NCBI GenBank assembly: GCA_947503775.1
Contig: CANNFE010000001.1
Location: forward strand, 558,001-622,000
Length of the DNA stretch: 64,000 nucleotides
Direction: 5' to 3'
Source of the DNA: an uncultured Paracoccaceae bacterium
GTDB lineage: Bacteria > Pseudomonadota > Alphaproteobacteria > Rhodobacterales > Rhodobacteraceae
Shown: positions 33,053 to 42,286 of the stretch, piece after piece
How positions within the stretch are numbered: position 1 is the first letter of the stretch
Layout: each line of letters starts with the position of its first letter
Made by a program: the position numbers and the translations under genes
The notes under the pieces: generated by a model
Seen by the model: only the letters and a program-made list of their open reading frames with translations
Database searches by the model: none
Told to the model about the DNA's origin: nothing

Positions 33053-34384
33053 TCACCAATTATCCTTGAACCACTTCACAGCCCGCTTGAGCGAGCGCGC
33101 CGGATAGCGCTCTGCCGGGATCTCGAAATCCCACCATTCGTCCTGCGGATGCGCCGCAAAAAGGCAGAGCCCCACAGCCGAGGCAAAGGCCGCCCCTGTC
33201 GCGGCCTGCGGCAATCCTTGGACGCGCAAGGGCCGTCCAAGTCGCACCTGCTGGCCCAGGATCTTGGAGGCGAGCCCGTCGAGCCCCGGGATCTGGCTCC
33301 CCCCGCCGGTCAGCACGATCTGCTGGGACGGCAGATGCTCGAACCCCGCCGCATCCAAGCGAACGCGCACCTCCTCGAGGATCTCCTCGACCCGGGGCCG
33401 CATGATCCCGATCAACTCGGCCCGGCTGACCGTGCGCCGGTCATGTTCCCAATCGCCGGTATTGCCGCCGATCTCGATCATCTCGCGATCATCCATGCCC
33501 GTGGCCACGACACCGCCATAGAACGTCTTGATCCGCTCCGCCGTCGCCGTCGGCACCTGAAGCCCCATCGAAATATCGGACGTCACATGATCGCCGCCCA
33601 TCCGCACCGTGTCGGCATAGATCATGTGCTTCTTGACGAAGATGCTCAGCCCCGTGGCCCCGCCGCCCATATCGATACAGGCCGATCCCAGCTCCTGCTC
33701 GTCCTCGACCAACGAGGAAATCCCGCTCGCATAGGCGGACGAGGCGACCCCGGCCAGCTCCAGATCGCAGCGCTTGATGCAGTAAAGGATGTTCTGGATC
33801 GCCGTCGCATCCACGCTCAGCATGTGCATATCGGCGGCCAGAACATTGCCCATCTGCCCGCGCGGATCGCTCAGCCCCGTCCGATGATCCAGCGCGAAAT
33901 TCACCGGATGCGCGTGCAGCACCTCGCGCCCATCCCCGATATCGGGCACATCGCACGCGGCCAGAACCCGGCCGATATCCATCTCCTGCACCTGCGCATC
34001 CTCGACCTCGACGGCGCCCGCCAGCCCGTAAGAGCGCGGCCGCGCCCCCGCCAGACAGGCGATCACGTGATCGACCCGCACATTGGCCATCTTCTGCGCG
34101 GCCTGCACAGCGGTGCGGATTGCCCGTTCGGTCTCGGTCATCGCATCGACTTCGCCGAACCGGACCCCGCGAGACCGCGTCGTCGCCGCCCCGATCACCC
34201 GGAACGAGGATTGCCCGGCCATCGAGCCCACCCCTTCGACCCCGAAGGTTTCGGGCCCGTCAAAGCGCAGGATCAGGCAGGCAATCTTGGACGTGCCCAC
34301 ATCGAGAATGGCGATCACGCCCCGCTGCATCGCCGCCCGCCGCATGTGCCGCATCGCCCGCTGGTTCTCGTAAAGCTCCGTCAT
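33053..34384 (-). CDS. ftsA: cell division protein FtsA
   Basis: The actin-like protein that ties FtsZ to the membrane. The 443-residue product has the ATPase blocks IAILDVGTSKIACLI (phosphate 1), ACIDMGGGATGLSIFV (phosphate 2) and IVLTGGGSQIPGLDGLA (adenosine). The C-terminus KRAVKWFKDNW is an amphipathic membrane-targeting helix. Its start overlaps the ftsQ stop (ATGA). It converges with the AT-rich gene at 32435, leaving 18 bases between. Confidence 0.97.
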   Translation of the reverse strand: MTELYENQRAMRHMRRAAMQRGVIAILDVGTSKIACLILRFDGPETFGVEGVGSMAGQSSFRVIGAATTRSRGVRFGEVDAMTETERAIRTAVQAAQKMANVRVDHVIACLAGARPRSYGLAGAVEVEDAQVQEMDIGRVLAACDVPDIGDGREVLHAHPVNFALDHRTGLSDPRGQMGNVLAADMHMLSVDATAIQNILYCIKRCDLELAGVASSAYASGISSLVEDEQELGSACIDMGGGATGLSIFVKKHMIYADTVRMGGDHVTSDISMGLQVPTATAERIKTFYGGVVATGMDDREMIEIGGNTGDWEHDRRTVSRAELIGIMRPRVEEILEEVRVRLDAAGFEHLPSQQIVLTGGGSQIPGLDGLASKILGQQVRLGRPLRVQGLPQAATGAAFASAVGLCLFAAHPQDEWWDFEIPAERYPARSLKRAVKWFKDNW

Positions 34385-35304
34385 TGCCCGCTCGTCCTCG
34401 TCATCGCTCTTGCATCCCTCAATGTCTCGACCGCCTGCGGCGCCATCCGGATCGTCGGACGCGCGGGGTTTCTGAAATCGACCACCGTCACATCCCGCTC
34501 CAGCACGTCCTGCGCCTCATGCAGCGCCACGATCCGCTCCATCGCCGCGACCGCATCCTCGGCGGGCAGCATCACCCGCTGATTGCGGTCGAGCACCAGA
34601 TCCCAGCGCCGCTCGCCCATCCGCACCAGACCGCGCACGCGCCGCAGAATCGGATCGGCGGCGGCAAAGACGGCGAGCCCCTCTTCCAGCGCATCGGCCG
34701 CCCCGTCGCCTGCGATCAAGGGCAGATCCGGCCGCTCGATCCGGGTCGCCAGCGGGCCGACGATGACATGCTCGGCATCCAGCAGTTGCAGCCCCTCGCG
34801 CGAGCGCCAGATCGCGACCGGCACGCGCGGCTCGACCTCGACCGACAGAACCCCGCCGGGCTTCACCCGCAGCCAGGCATCCTTGACCGGATCCAGCGCC
34901 ACGACCGTCCGCCGCATCTCCTCCAGATCCAGATCGAAGGACGAGATCGGAAACTCCACCGGCAGCACCGCACGCACCCCATCGGCGAGCGGCCCGTCCA
35001 CACCGTCGATCGTCATCAGATCGACCTGAAATTCGGGCCGCCCCTCGATCTGCAACCGCGCCTCGGCCACGGCATCGATCACGATCTGCCGGTTGCTCTC
35101 CTGCCCGACCCATCCGGCGATCAGCCCGCCCAGAACCAGCAAAGGCAGCCCGCGCCGCAGCATCCACAGATAGAACGGCGTCAGCATCATCCGCTCCAGC
35201 CGGTAGCTCCACCGCGAGGGCGCCGGATCGCGCTTGACCGGCGGCTCGGCCCGCCCGCCGGACGCATCGCCACCACGCTTCAACGGAGGGGTCAGCGGTC
35301 GCAT
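34381..35304 (-). CDS. ftsQ: cell division protein FtsQ
   Basis: A bitopic divisome protein. From ATG 35304 the product has 307 residues: a cytoplasmic Pro/Arg-rich tail, one membrane helix ([17 protein letters not shown]), the POTRA domain ([39 protein letters not shown]) and the FtsQ C-terminal domain ([20 protein letters not shown]). The start is set by GGAGG seven bases upstream; it lies 13 bases inside ddl. A longer frame (to 35331) has no such site. Confidence 0.94.
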   Translation of the reverse strand: MRPLTPPLKRGGDASGGRAEPPVKRDPAPSRWSYRLERMMLTPFYLWMLRRGLPLLVLGGLIAGWVGQESNRQIVIDAVAEARLQIEGRPEFQVDLMTIDGVDGPLADGVRAVLPVEFPISSFDLDLEEMRRTVVALDPVKDAWLRVKPGGVLSVEVEPRVPVAIWRSREGLQLLDAEHVIVGPLATRIERPDLPLIAGDGAADALEEGLAVFAAADPILRRVRGLVRMGERRWDLVLDRNQRVMLPAEDAVAAMERIVALHEAQDVLERDVTVVDFRNPARPTIRMAPQAVETLRDARAMTRTSGQ

Positions 35305-36206
35305 GACGCATCCTCCACCATCCAGCGGCACAGATCCGGAAAGCTCATGCCCGTCGCCGCTGCCTGCTCAGGCGTCAGCGAGGTCGGCGTCATCCCCGGC
35401 TGCGTATTCGTCTCGAGCAGGATCAACCCGTCCAGCCCGCGCGCGGCGTCCCAGCGGAAATCCGTGCGCGTCACGCCCCGGCAACCCAGCGCCTCATGCG
35501 CCCTCAGCGCATAATCCAGACAGGCCTCGAAAATCTCCGAAGGCACCTCCGCAGGCACCACATGCCGCGAGCCGCCCTCGACATATTTCGCATCGTAATC
35601 GTACCAGCCATCGGTCAGGATATCCGTGACCGTCAGCGCGCGATCCCCGACCACCGTCGTCGTCAGCTCGCGCCCCGGCGCAAAGGCCTCGACCATCACC
35701 GTCTCGGGCATCTCCTCGCCCAAAGCCGGAGGGCGATTGGCCCCCGCCTCCACCAGATAGACCCCGACCGAGGAGCCTTCGTTATAAGGTTTCACGACAT
35801 AAGGCGGCGCCATCACATGCCCCGCCGCAACCTCGGCCTTCGGGACCAGCACGCTCTCCACGACCGGCAGCCCGACCTCGCGATAGACGGCCTTGGTCCG
35901 CTCCTTGTCGAGGGCCAGCGCCGAGGCAAAGACGCCCGAATGCGTATAGGGCAGCCGCATCCATTCCAGCAGCCCCTGAACGCAGCCATCCTCGCCCCAA
36001 CGGCCATGCAGACCGTTGAACACCACATCCGGAGAAATCTGATCCAGCACGGAACACAGATCGCGGCCCGCATCGACCTCGATCACTTCACATCCTGTCG
36101 CCCGCAAGGCGGCCGCGCATTCGCGCCCTGAACTCAGAGAGACCTCCCGCTCCGCAGAAAGTCCGCCCATCAACATCGCCACCTTGGGGTCTGTCCTGCT
36201 CGACAT
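35292..36206 (-). CDS. ddl: D-alanine--D-alanine ligase
   Basis: Makes the D-Ala-D-Ala dipeptide for the peptidoglycan stem. The 304-residue product has the N-terminal loop [15 protein letters not shown], the ATP-grasp segment [17 protein letters not shown] and the Mg-binding end [20 protein letters not shown] with [10 protein letters not shown] after it. ATG 36206 is chosen over TTG 36221; GAGG lies ten bases before it. Two GC hairpins fill the 60-base gap from murB. The stop lies inside ftsQ. Confidence 0.95.
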   Translation of the reverse strand: MSSRTDPKVAMLMGGLSAEREVSLSSGRECAAALRATGCEVIEVDAGRDLCSVLDQISPDVVFNGLHGRWGEDGCVQGLLEWMRLPYTHSGVFASALALDKERTKAVYREVGLPVVESVLVPKAEVAAGHVMAPPYVVKPYNEGSSVGVYLVEAGANRPPALGEEMPETVMVEAFAPGRELTTTVVGDRALTVTDILTDGWYDYDAKYVEGGSRHVVPAEVPSEIFEACLDYALRAHEALGCRGVTRTDFRWDAARGLDGLILLETNTQPGMTPTSLTPEQAAATGMSFPDLCRWMVEDASCDR

Positions 36207-36212
36207 GCCCAA

Positions 36213-36266
36213 GTGCCTCAAATTTCCGGCCGTTTTTCGGCCGTGTATGCCCCTGTTGCGGGGCGT
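36213..36266 (-). promoter_or_regulatory. two hairpins in the murB-ddl gap
   Basis: On the minus strand CGCCCCGCAACAGGGGC and then CGGCCGAAAAACGGCCG form two adjacent stem-loops just ahead of the ddl ribosome-binding site. No T-run follows the second, so attenuation or mRNA processing is more likely than termination. Confidence 0.4.
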
Positions 36267-37199
36267 TTAATCCGGGGCCGGTTCGCCGACCCTCATGATT
36301 TCCCACTCTAGCGTCAGACCACTGGAATCGTAAACCTTTTTCCGGACCTCTTCGCCCAATTCTTCCAGATCCGCCGCCGTGGCATCGCCCGCATTGGTCA
36401 GAAAGTTCGAATGCTTCTCGTTCATCACTGCCCCGCCGCGCCGCGCGCCGCGCATCCCGGCCTCGTCGATGACTTTCCAGGCCTTCAGATCATGGGTGTC
36501 GTCCGCCTTGCCGGTCGAGGAGAACCCAGCCGGATTGCGAAAGGTGCTGCCCGCCGTCCGGTCCTTGGTGGGCTGCGTCTCGTCGCGCTTGGCCAGCTGC
36601 TGCTCCATCCGTTCGGCCAGCGCCTTGGGCTCGCCTTTCGGCCCTTCAAAAACCGCCTCCACGATCACCGCCCCGTCCGGCACGCGGCTCGACCGGTAGG
36701 CCAGATCCAGCTCTGCCGCAGGAAGTGTCACCACCGATCCGTCGCGCAGAACCGCCGTCACCTCGACCAGAACGTCCTTCACATAAGAGCCATAACAGCC
36801 CGCATTCATCCGCACCGCCCCGCCAATACTGCCCGGAATGGTTCTCAGAAACGTCAGATCCACCCCGGCCTGCGCCGCCTTGCGCGCCACATGCGCATCG
36901 AGCGCCGCCGCCCCGCCCCGGACCCGCGATCCCTCCACCTCGATCCCGTTAAAGCCCCGCCCCAGCCGGATCACGACCCCGCGCACGCCGCCATCCCGCA
37001 CGATCAGGTTCGAGCCGACCCCCATCGGCAACACCGCCACCTCTGGGGCAAGCTCCGCCAGAAACGCGCTTAGATCCTCGCGATCGGCGGGCTGAAAAAA
37101 CCACTCAGCCGGCCCGCCCACACGCAGCCAGGTCAGATCCGCCAAAGACCGCTCCGCTGTCAGCGCGCCGCGCGGGCTTGATATATCCGTCATCTTCAT
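36267..37199 (-). CDS. murB: UDP-N-acetylmuramate dehydrogenase
   Basis: The FAD enzyme that reduces UDP-GlcNAc-enolpyruvate to UDP-MurNAc. From ATG 37199 (GGGAGAG six bases upstream) the product has 310 residues: [16 protein letters not shown], the FAD loop [16 protein letters not shown], the active-site region [18 protein letters not shown], and the proton-donor segment [12 protein letters not shown] (catalytic Ser). The C-terminal [19 protein letters not shown] is also standard. It belongs to the division-envelope operon. Confidence 0.95.
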   Translation of the reverse strand: MKMTDISSPRGALTAERSLADLTWLRVGGPAEWFFQPADREDLSAFLAELAPEVAVLPMGVGSNLIVRDGGVRGVVIRLGRGFNGIEVEGSRVRGGAAALDAHVARKAAQAGVDLTFLRTIPGSIGGAVRMNAGCYGSYVKDVLVEVTAVLRDGSVVTLPAAELDLAYRSSRVPDGAVIVEAVFEGPKGEPKALAERMEQQLAKRDETQPTKDRTAGSTFRNPAGFSSTGKADDTHDLKAWKVIDEAGMRGARRGGAVMNEKHSNFLTNAGDATAADLEELGEEVRKKVYDSSGLTLEWEIMRVGEPAPD

Positions 37200-37268
37200 C
37201 CGATCTCTCCCGGCGGGCTTTGTGGTCAAGTCAAACGGCCCGCTAAGGTTCCGGACACCAACCTACGG

Positions 37269-37532
37269 TCACACATCATCCCGCCGCAGCCCCGTCACAC
37301 GCAACACCCACCGCCCCAGATACCGCAGCGGCCAGCGGAGCACCGAGGCCGCCCCCAGCAGAACCAGAAGGCCAAAGCCGATCCCGTTCTCCACCACGAA
37401 CCAGATCCAAAGCGGGATCCCCGTCCCTATCAGCCAATAGGCCAGCTTCCAGTGATGGTCCTTGGTCGGCAGCATCGCCCCGATGCTCGCCACCCCGAAC
37501 CAGATCAGCATGAGGATCAGAGGAACATTCAC
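37269..37532 (-). CDS. DUF2484 family membrane protein (second copy)
   Basis: An 87-residue protein with three hydrophobic segments (LILMLIWFGVASIGAML, LAYWLIGTGIPLWIWFVV, GFGLLVLLGAASVL) and a basic C-terminus. GTG 37532 overlaps the stop of the upstream DUF2484 gene (GTGA), so the two are translationally coupled. Both share the pattern of an N-terminal Trp-containing helix followed by LPTK/LPMR and a Trp-rich middle. The function is unknown, though the place between murC and murB suggests an envelope role. Confidence 0.78.
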   Translation of the reverse strand: MNVPLILMLIWFGVASIGAMLPTKDHHWKLAYWLIGTGIPLWIWFVVENGIGFGLLVLLGAASVLRWPLRYLGRWVLRVTGLRRDDV

Positions 37533-37789
37533 TTCGGAACCCTCGGCTGCTCCCCCCGGAAGCGTTTCCAGAAGAAGATCAGCGGGTTGCGGAACATCGA
37601 CACAAACCCGGCCATAGCGGCCAGCCCCCAAAGCCAGCCATCGGCGATCCAGACCCAGCCGATCAGGATCGGAGCGGCAATGAGCAGCATGATCCCAGGT
37701 GGATACTGCCAGCGCATCGGCAGGAAGGCGACCGCGGTGGCAATCACCACCCAAAGGCAAATCAGAAGGATCGGCAAGCTGACGGGCAC
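37529..37789 (-). CDS. DUF2484 family membrane protein (first copy)
   Basis: An 86-residue membrane protein (LPILLICLWVVIATAVAFLP, then MRWQYPPGIMLLIAAPILIG) with a basic tail, matching DUF2484 as known in Rhodobacteraceae. The start is GTG 37789 with AAGGA seven bases ahead. An upstream hairpin (37823-37852) separates it from murC. It forms a coupled tandem with the copy at 37269; the two are only distantly similar. Confidence 0.78.
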   Translation of the reverse strand: MPVSLPILLICLWVVIATAVAFLPMRWQYPPGIMLLIAAPILIGWVWIADGWLWGLAAMAGFVSMFRNPLIFFWKRFRGEQPRVPK

Positions 37790-37822
37790 GGGCGGTCCTT
37801 GTGTCGCTTCGGTTGCATCGAC

Positions 37823-37852
37823 CTGTCTCCCCTCACCAAAAAGGGGAGACAG
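37823..37852 (-). promoter_or_regulatory. perfect hairpin between murC and the DUF2484 pair
   Basis: CTGTCTCCCC (37823-37832) and GGGGAGACAG (37843-37852) form a perfect 10-base stem with a 10-base loop, 24 bases after the murC stop. On the minus strand it is not followed by a T-run. It could stabilise the murC mRNA end or partly reduce transcription into the downstream genes. Confidence 0.5.
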
Positions 37853-37876
37853 CTTTGACCGATACTACCAGAAGAT

Positions 37877-39292
37877 TTAGCCCGCCTTAAGGCGCTCCGG
37901 CAGTGCATTCGCCCAGGTCGAAATCGTACCGGCCCCAAGACAGACAACCATGTCGCCTGGCCTTGCCTGCTCTTTCACAAGCCGAACCAGATCGTCCTCT
38001 CCGGTGACGGACCGCGCATGGCGGTGCCCATGCCGGATCAGCCCCGCCACCAGATCGTCGCGCGACGCGCCCTCGATCGGATCCTCCCCGGCAGAGAACA
38101 CCTCGGCGATCCCCGCGACATCCGCATCGCTGAAGCAATTGCAGAACTCCTCGAAAAGCGAGGACAGACGCGAATATCGGTGCGGCTGATGCACCGCGAT
38201 CACCCGGCCCTCGCTGGCCTGCCGCGCGGCCTTCAGGACGGCGGCAATCTCGACGGGGTGATGCCCGTAATCGTCGATGATAGTCACGCCATCCACTTCG
38301 CCAACCTTGGTAAAGCGCCGGTTCACACCGCCGAACTTGGCCAGCGCCTCGCGGATCTCGTCCGCATTCATGCCCAGATGCCGCGCCACGGCCACAGCCG
38401 ACAACGCGTTCGAGACGTTGTGATCGCCCGGCATCGGCAGGCTGCACTCTTCGATCACCGATCCATCCGACCGCAGCTCGATATCGAAATGCGCCACCCC
38501 GGCCTTGTAATGCAGGTTCACCGCCCGCACATCGGCCTGCGCATTGAAGCCAAAGGTCACGACCCGCCGGTCCGTGATGCGCCCGACCAAGGCCTGCACC
38601 TCGGGATGATCGGTGCAGCAGACCGCCAGCCCGTAGAAGGGAATGTTCGACACGAAACTGTCAAAGCCCCGGCGCAAGCTGTCGAAATCGCCCCAATGCT
38701 CCATATGCTCGGGGTCGATATTGGTCACGATCGCAATCGTCGCCGGCAGCCGGTTGAAGGTGCCGTCGCTCTCGTCGGCCTCCACCACCATCCATTCGCC
38801 CTGCCCCACGCGCGCGTTCGAGCCATAGGCATGGATGATCCCGCCATTGATGACCGTCGGATCCAGCCCGCCCGCATCCAGCAGCGCCGAGACCATGGTC
38901 GTCGTCGTCGTCTTCCCATGCGTGCCCGCCACCGCAATGTTCGAGCGCAGCCGCATCAGCTCGGCCAGCATCTCGGCCCGGCGCACGACCGGCAGACCCC
39001 GCCTGCGCGCCTCGGCCATCTCGGGATTGTCCGGCTTGATCGCGGTCGAGACGACCACCACCTCGGCCCCGTCGAGGTTCTCGGCCCGCTGCCCCTCATA
39101 GACGATCGCGCCCAGCTCCTTGAGCCGCTCGGTGATCTTGGAGGACTTCAGGTCCGATCCCTGCACCGTATAGCCGTGATCGAGAAGAACCTCGGCGATC
39201 CCCGACATGCCGATCCCGCCGATCCCGACGAAATGGATCGGCCCGACATCGACGGGGACTTTCGTTGCGGCGGCCATAAGCGTTCCATCCAT
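37877..39292 (-). CDS. murC: UDP-N-acetylmuramate--L-alanine ligase
   Basis: The first amino-acid-adding Mur ligase. The 471-residue product has the N-terminal UDP-binding motif [14 protein letters not shown], the ATP loop GTHGKTTT (123-130), the substrate region [20 protein letters not shown] in one stretch, [16 protein letters not shown], and the ligase C-domain [23 protein letters not shown] 39292 has GGAGA about nine bases upstream; a second ATG five codons later is possible. It follows murG by 15 bases. Confidence 0.96.
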   Translation of the reverse strand: MDGTLMAAATKVPVDVGPIHFVGIGGIGMSGIAEVLLDHGYTVQGSDLKSSKITERLKELGAIVYEGQRAENLDGAEVVVVSTAIKPDNPEMAEARRRGLPVVRRAEMLAELMRLRSNIAVAGTHGKTTTTTMVSALLDAGGLDPTVINGGIIHAYGSNARVGQGEWMVVEADESDGTFNRLPATIAIVTNIDPEHMEHWGDFDSLRRGFDSFVSNIPFYGLAVCCTDHPEVQALVGRITDRRVVTFGFNAQADVRAVNLHYKAGVAHFDIELRSDGSVIEECSLPMPGDHNVSNALSAVAVARHLGMNADEIREALAKFGGVNRRFTKVGEVDGVTIIDDYGHHPVEIAAVLKAARQASEGRVIAVHQPHRYSRLSSLFEEFCNCFSDADVAGIAEVFSAGEDPIEGASRDDLVAGLIRHGHRHARSVTGEDDLVRLVKEQARPGDMVVCLGAGTISTWANALPERLKAG

Positions 39293-39307
39293 TGTTCGTG
39301 TTCTCCG

Positions 39308-40393
39308 TTATCCGCCCGCGACACGCTCCGCCAGAGCCACCAGACGCTCCGTCGCGTCGGGCCGTCCGGAAGCCAGCGCCGCATGGGCCATTTTCACCGC
39401 TCCATCGGGATGACCCAGAACCAGAGCGATTTGTTCCGACAAAGACTGCGCATTAAGCTGAGATTCCGGCACGAGGATCGCGGCCCCCGCCTCCACAAGG
39501 CTCCGCGCATTAGCCGTCTGATGGTCTGCCGTCGCAGCAGCATAGGGGACCAGGATCGCAGGCCGCCCGATGACGCTCAGATCCGCAACCGACGAGGCGC
39601 CCGCCCGGCTGATGACAAGCTGCGCCTCGCTCATCCGCGCCGGGATATCGTCAAAGAAGGGCTGCACATCGGCGCCGATGTCATGCTCGTCGTAAAAGGC
39701 CGCAACCCGCTCGCCATCCTCGGCCCGCGCCTGATGGCTGACCTTCAGATGCCGCCGCATCGCCTCGGGCAAGGCGGCAATCGCGCCGGGGACGACATCC
39801 GACAGGATCTTCGCGCCCTGCGAGCCGCCGATCACCAAGAGCTGCATCGGATAATCGCCGGGCGGAATGTAAGGCGCGCCCTCACGCTCCAGCACCGCGT
39901 TGCGCACCGGATTGCCAATCGGCTCGCCCTCGACGCCCTCAGGCAACTCGGTCGGCCAGGTCCCGCAGGCCACGGCATCGACACGCTTGGCAAAAAGCTT
40001 GTTCACCCGCCCCAGAACCCCGTTCTGCTCGTGGATCATGCGCGGGATGCCCAGCAGCGTCGCCGCCGCCAGCGCCGGGATCGACGGATAGCCGCCAAAG
40101 CCGACCACAAGCGCAGGCGCATCCTGCCGCATCTGCTGCAACGCCGAAACGCTCCCGCCCAGGATCCGCGCAGGCGCCATCGCCTTGGCGATGAGGCCGC
40201 CCCGGGCAAAGGTCGCGCTCCTGACCTCGCGGATCTCCACCGCTGCCGGAAAACCGCCCGCATACCGCGCGCCGCGCTCATCGGTCGACAGGATCACCCG
40301 CCAGCCCATGGCCAGCATCGCCTCGGCCAAAGCCTGCGCGGGGAACATATGCCCGCCGGTCCCGCCCGCCGCGATGACGATCAGACGGCTCAT
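39308..40393 (-). CDS. murG: MurG N-acetylglucosaminyltransferase (lipid II synthesis)
   Basis: Adds GlcNAc to lipid I at the inner membrane. The 361-residue product has the G-loop [20 protein letters not shown] near the N-terminus, the second G-loop [16 protein letters not shown], and the UDP-GlcNAc region [19 protein letters not shown] followed later by [20 protein letters not shown], with E of the family's PAILVPY segment shifted. The start overlaps the ftsW stop (ATGA). Confidence 0.95.
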   Translation of the reverse strand: MSRLIVIAAGGTGGHMFPAQALAEAMLAMGWRVILSTDERGARYAGGFPAAVEIREVRSATFARGGLIAKAMAPARILGGSVSALQQMRQDAPALVVGFGGYPSIPALAAATLLGIPRMIHEQNGVLGRVNKLFAKRVDAVACGTWPTELPEGVEGEPIGNPVRNAVLEREGAPYIPPGDYPMQLLVIGGSQGAKILSDVVPGAIAALPEAMRRHLKVSHQARAEDGERVAAFYDEHDIGADVQPFFDDIPARMSEAQLVISRAGASSVADLSVIGRPAILVPYAAATADHQTANARSLVEAGAAILVPESQLNAQSLSEQIALVLGHPDGAVKMAHAALASGRPDATERLVALAERVAGG

Positions 40394-41553
40394 CTCCCGC
40401 GCCCCAGCAGATCCGAGATCTCACCCTGAGGCCGCGTCCGCGTAAAGGCCAGAAGCATCCCCATGGCGATCCCGCTTGCGATGATGGACGAGCCGCCATA
40501 GCTGACGAACGGCAGCGTCATCCCCTTGGCGGGCAGAAGCCGTATGGCCACGCCCATATTGATCATCGCCTGCACGCCGAAGGCACAGGCCAGCCCCGTG
40601 CCGGCCAGCCGGATGAAGGGATCACGCTCCTTCATCAGCCGCGTGAGCGAGCGCACGACGATGGCCGCGTAAAGCGCGATGATCACCAGAACGCAGATCA
40701 GCCCGTATTCCTCGGCGGCGACGGCGATGATGAAATCGGTATGCGCATCGGGCAGCGACCACTTCACCTGCCCCTCGCCCAGACCCACACCAAAGAAGCC
40801 GCCTTCGCGGATGGCATTGGTGGCGTATCCCAGCTGCGTCGTCGGATCGATCTCAGGGCTCAGGAAGCCGTCGATCCGGCGCGCGAAATGCTCCGATCCC
40901 GAATAGGCAATGGATCCCGCCATCACGGCCAGCATCCCCAGCCCGACCAGAAGGGCAATCGGCGCCCCGGCCACGAAATACATCACGCCCCAGGAAAACA
41001 TGACAAGGCAGGCCTGCCCGAAATCCGGCTGCAAGGCGAGGATCGCGCAGATCGTCATGGCGAGCACGAAGGAATAGGTCCGCCCGGGAGGCCCGCCGAT
41101 CTCGCCGGCGGCGGCCATGAACCAGGCAGCCACGACGATGAAGCCGGGTTTGAGAAATTCCGACGGCTGCAGGCTTGCAAAGCCCAGCGAATACCACCGC
41201 ACGGCGCCCTTGCCGAAATCGGTGCCAAAGACAGGCAGGAAGATCAGCGCCACGAAGGCGGCCAGAAAGCCCAGCACCGCCAGACGCCGCACGACGACCG
41301 GCATCATCATCGAGGTGATCGCCATCGCGATCAGCGCCGCCGCGCCAAAGACGGCCTGCCGGGTTACGTAATGGAAGGGCTCGAACCCGTTCTTCTCGGC
41401 CAAGGGAGGGGATGCGGCAAAGCCCAGAAGCAATCCCATGCCGAAAAGCCCCAGCACGAAGGCCATCGACCAACGGTCGATTGTCCGCCACCACCGTGGA
41501 AGAATCGGATCGCCGCTCCGGATCGGAGCCGCTCCATAGACCATTTCCGTCAT
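40390..41553 (-). CDS. ftsW: FtsW peptidoglycan glycosyltransferase (SEDS family)
   Basis: A divisome peptidoglycan polymerase with ten membrane helices. From ATG 41553 the product has 387 residues. SEDS family stretches are visible: [20 protein letters not shown] (conserved PSEF), [40 protein letters not shown] (the catalytic Asp region), EEYGLICVL and [17 protein letters not shown] near the end. The frame is open to 41679, but the extra N-terminus is not typical. It is the first gene seen of the division run; murD and earlier genes are not upstream here. Confidence 0.95.
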   Translation of the reverse strand: MTEMVYGAAPIRSGDPILPRWWRTIDRWSMAFVLGLFGMGLLLGFAASPPLAEKNGFEPFHYVTRQAVFGAAALIAMAITSMMMPVVVRRLAVLGFLAAFVALIFLPVFGTDFGKGAVRWYSLGFASLQPSEFLKPGFIVVAAWFMAAAGEIGGPPGRTYSFVLAMTICAILALQPDFGQACLVMFSWGVMYFVAGAPIALLVGLGMLAVMAGSIAYSGSEHFARRIDGFLSPEIDPTTQLGYATNAIREGGFFGVGLGEGQVKWSLPDAHTDFIIAVAAEEYGLICVLVIIALYAAIVVRSLTRLMKERDPFIRLAGTGLACAFGVQAMINMGVAIRLLPAKGMTLPFVSYGGSSIIASGIAMGMLLAFTRTRPQGEISDLLGRGR

Positions 41554-41707
41554 GGAGTTCTGCCTACTGCCTCTGCCTTGTCCCTTTTCGGGATCTGACC
41601 AAGGGCTTAGCCCGAAATCGGGCGCAAGGCCAAGGAAAATTGAGCCATAGGCCGCAATTTGCAACTCCCGGCTGACCATGGGTCAACGCGCACCCTCTCC
41701 ACGGGGG

Positions 41708-41755
41708 CAGGATTTTCTAGAAAATCCTGACGCCAAAATCTTCTAGAAGATTTTG
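41708..41755. repeat. double palindrome centred on TTCTAGAA (copy 2)
   Basis: Two perfect 22-base palindromes: 41708-41729 (arms CAGGATTTTCT) and 41734-41755 (arms CAAAATCTTCT), separated by four bases. The cores match those of copy 1 at 24389-24433 but in the opposite order. It lies 22 bases past the stop of the alkyltransferase gene (minus strand) and upstream of ftsW, fitting a terminator for the former. Confidence 0.7.
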
Positions 41756-41777
41756 CGCCCGCCCCGACGGCCAGCTC

Positions 41778-42230
41778 TCAGATCAGCAGCGAATACGCCC
41801 CTTCATGGCGGAGCAAGGCGATCTTCGTCTCGATCCCTCCGGGCGCCGAAAACCCGCCCAGCCCCGAGGCGCCGACCACGCGGTGGCACGGTATGACCAA
41901 CGGGATCGAATTGCCGCCGCAGGCCGCTCCGACCGGTTGCGGCATCGCGCCCAGATCCAGCGCGATCTGCCCGTATTCCCGCGTCTGCCCGAACGGAATG
42001 GCCCGCATCGCCGCGCAGACGGACCGCTGGAATGCGCTCCCGGACGGCCGCAGCGGCAGATCGAACACCGTCAGATCGCCTGCGAAATAGGCCTGGATCT
42101 GCCGCTCCGCCTCCCGCAAGAGCGCCGTCTCCGCCGTCCCGTCCCGGCGCCAGCGGATTGATGTGATCGCCCCGTCCTCCTCGGTGAGGGAGAGCCATCC
42201 CAGCGGCGTATCAACCGATCGCGTCTGCAT
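41778..42230 (-). CDS. ogt: methylated-DNA--protein-cysteine methyltransferase
   Basis: Repairs O6-alkylguanine by moving the alkyl group to its own cysteine. The 150-residue product ends in the standard DNA-binding domain: GSAFQRSVCAAMRAIPFGQT, the Tyr of REYGQIA, then IPLVIPCHRVVGASGLGGFS with nucleophile Cys115 in PCHRV (114-118), and GIETKIALLRHEGA. It is a single-domain Ogt type, without the Ada regulatory half. It ends just before the double palindrome. Confidence 0.94.
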   Translation of the reverse strand: MQTRSVDTPLGWLSLTEEDGAITSIRWRRDGTAETALLREAERQIQAYFAGDLTVFDLPLRPSGSAFQRSVCAAMRAIPFGQTREYGQIALDLGAMPQPVGAACGGNSIPLVIPCHRVVGASGLGGFSAPGGIETKIALLRHEGAYSLLI

Positions 42231-42286
42231 CGCCCCTCTCCTCTGACAGACCGATCCTAACCCGGCCAGCCCGCCGCGCGAAAGCG

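Noticed and set aside
36088-36306. 72-codon minus-strand frame across the murB-ddl gap
   Set aside because: It overlaps both genes and the two hairpins; no family features.
38018-40429. 803-codon open frame on the plus strand
   Set aside because: It is antisense to murC and murG, both of which match their families over full length. Long antisense frames are expected in GC-rich DNA, and its translation is Arg/His/Pro-rich without domain features.
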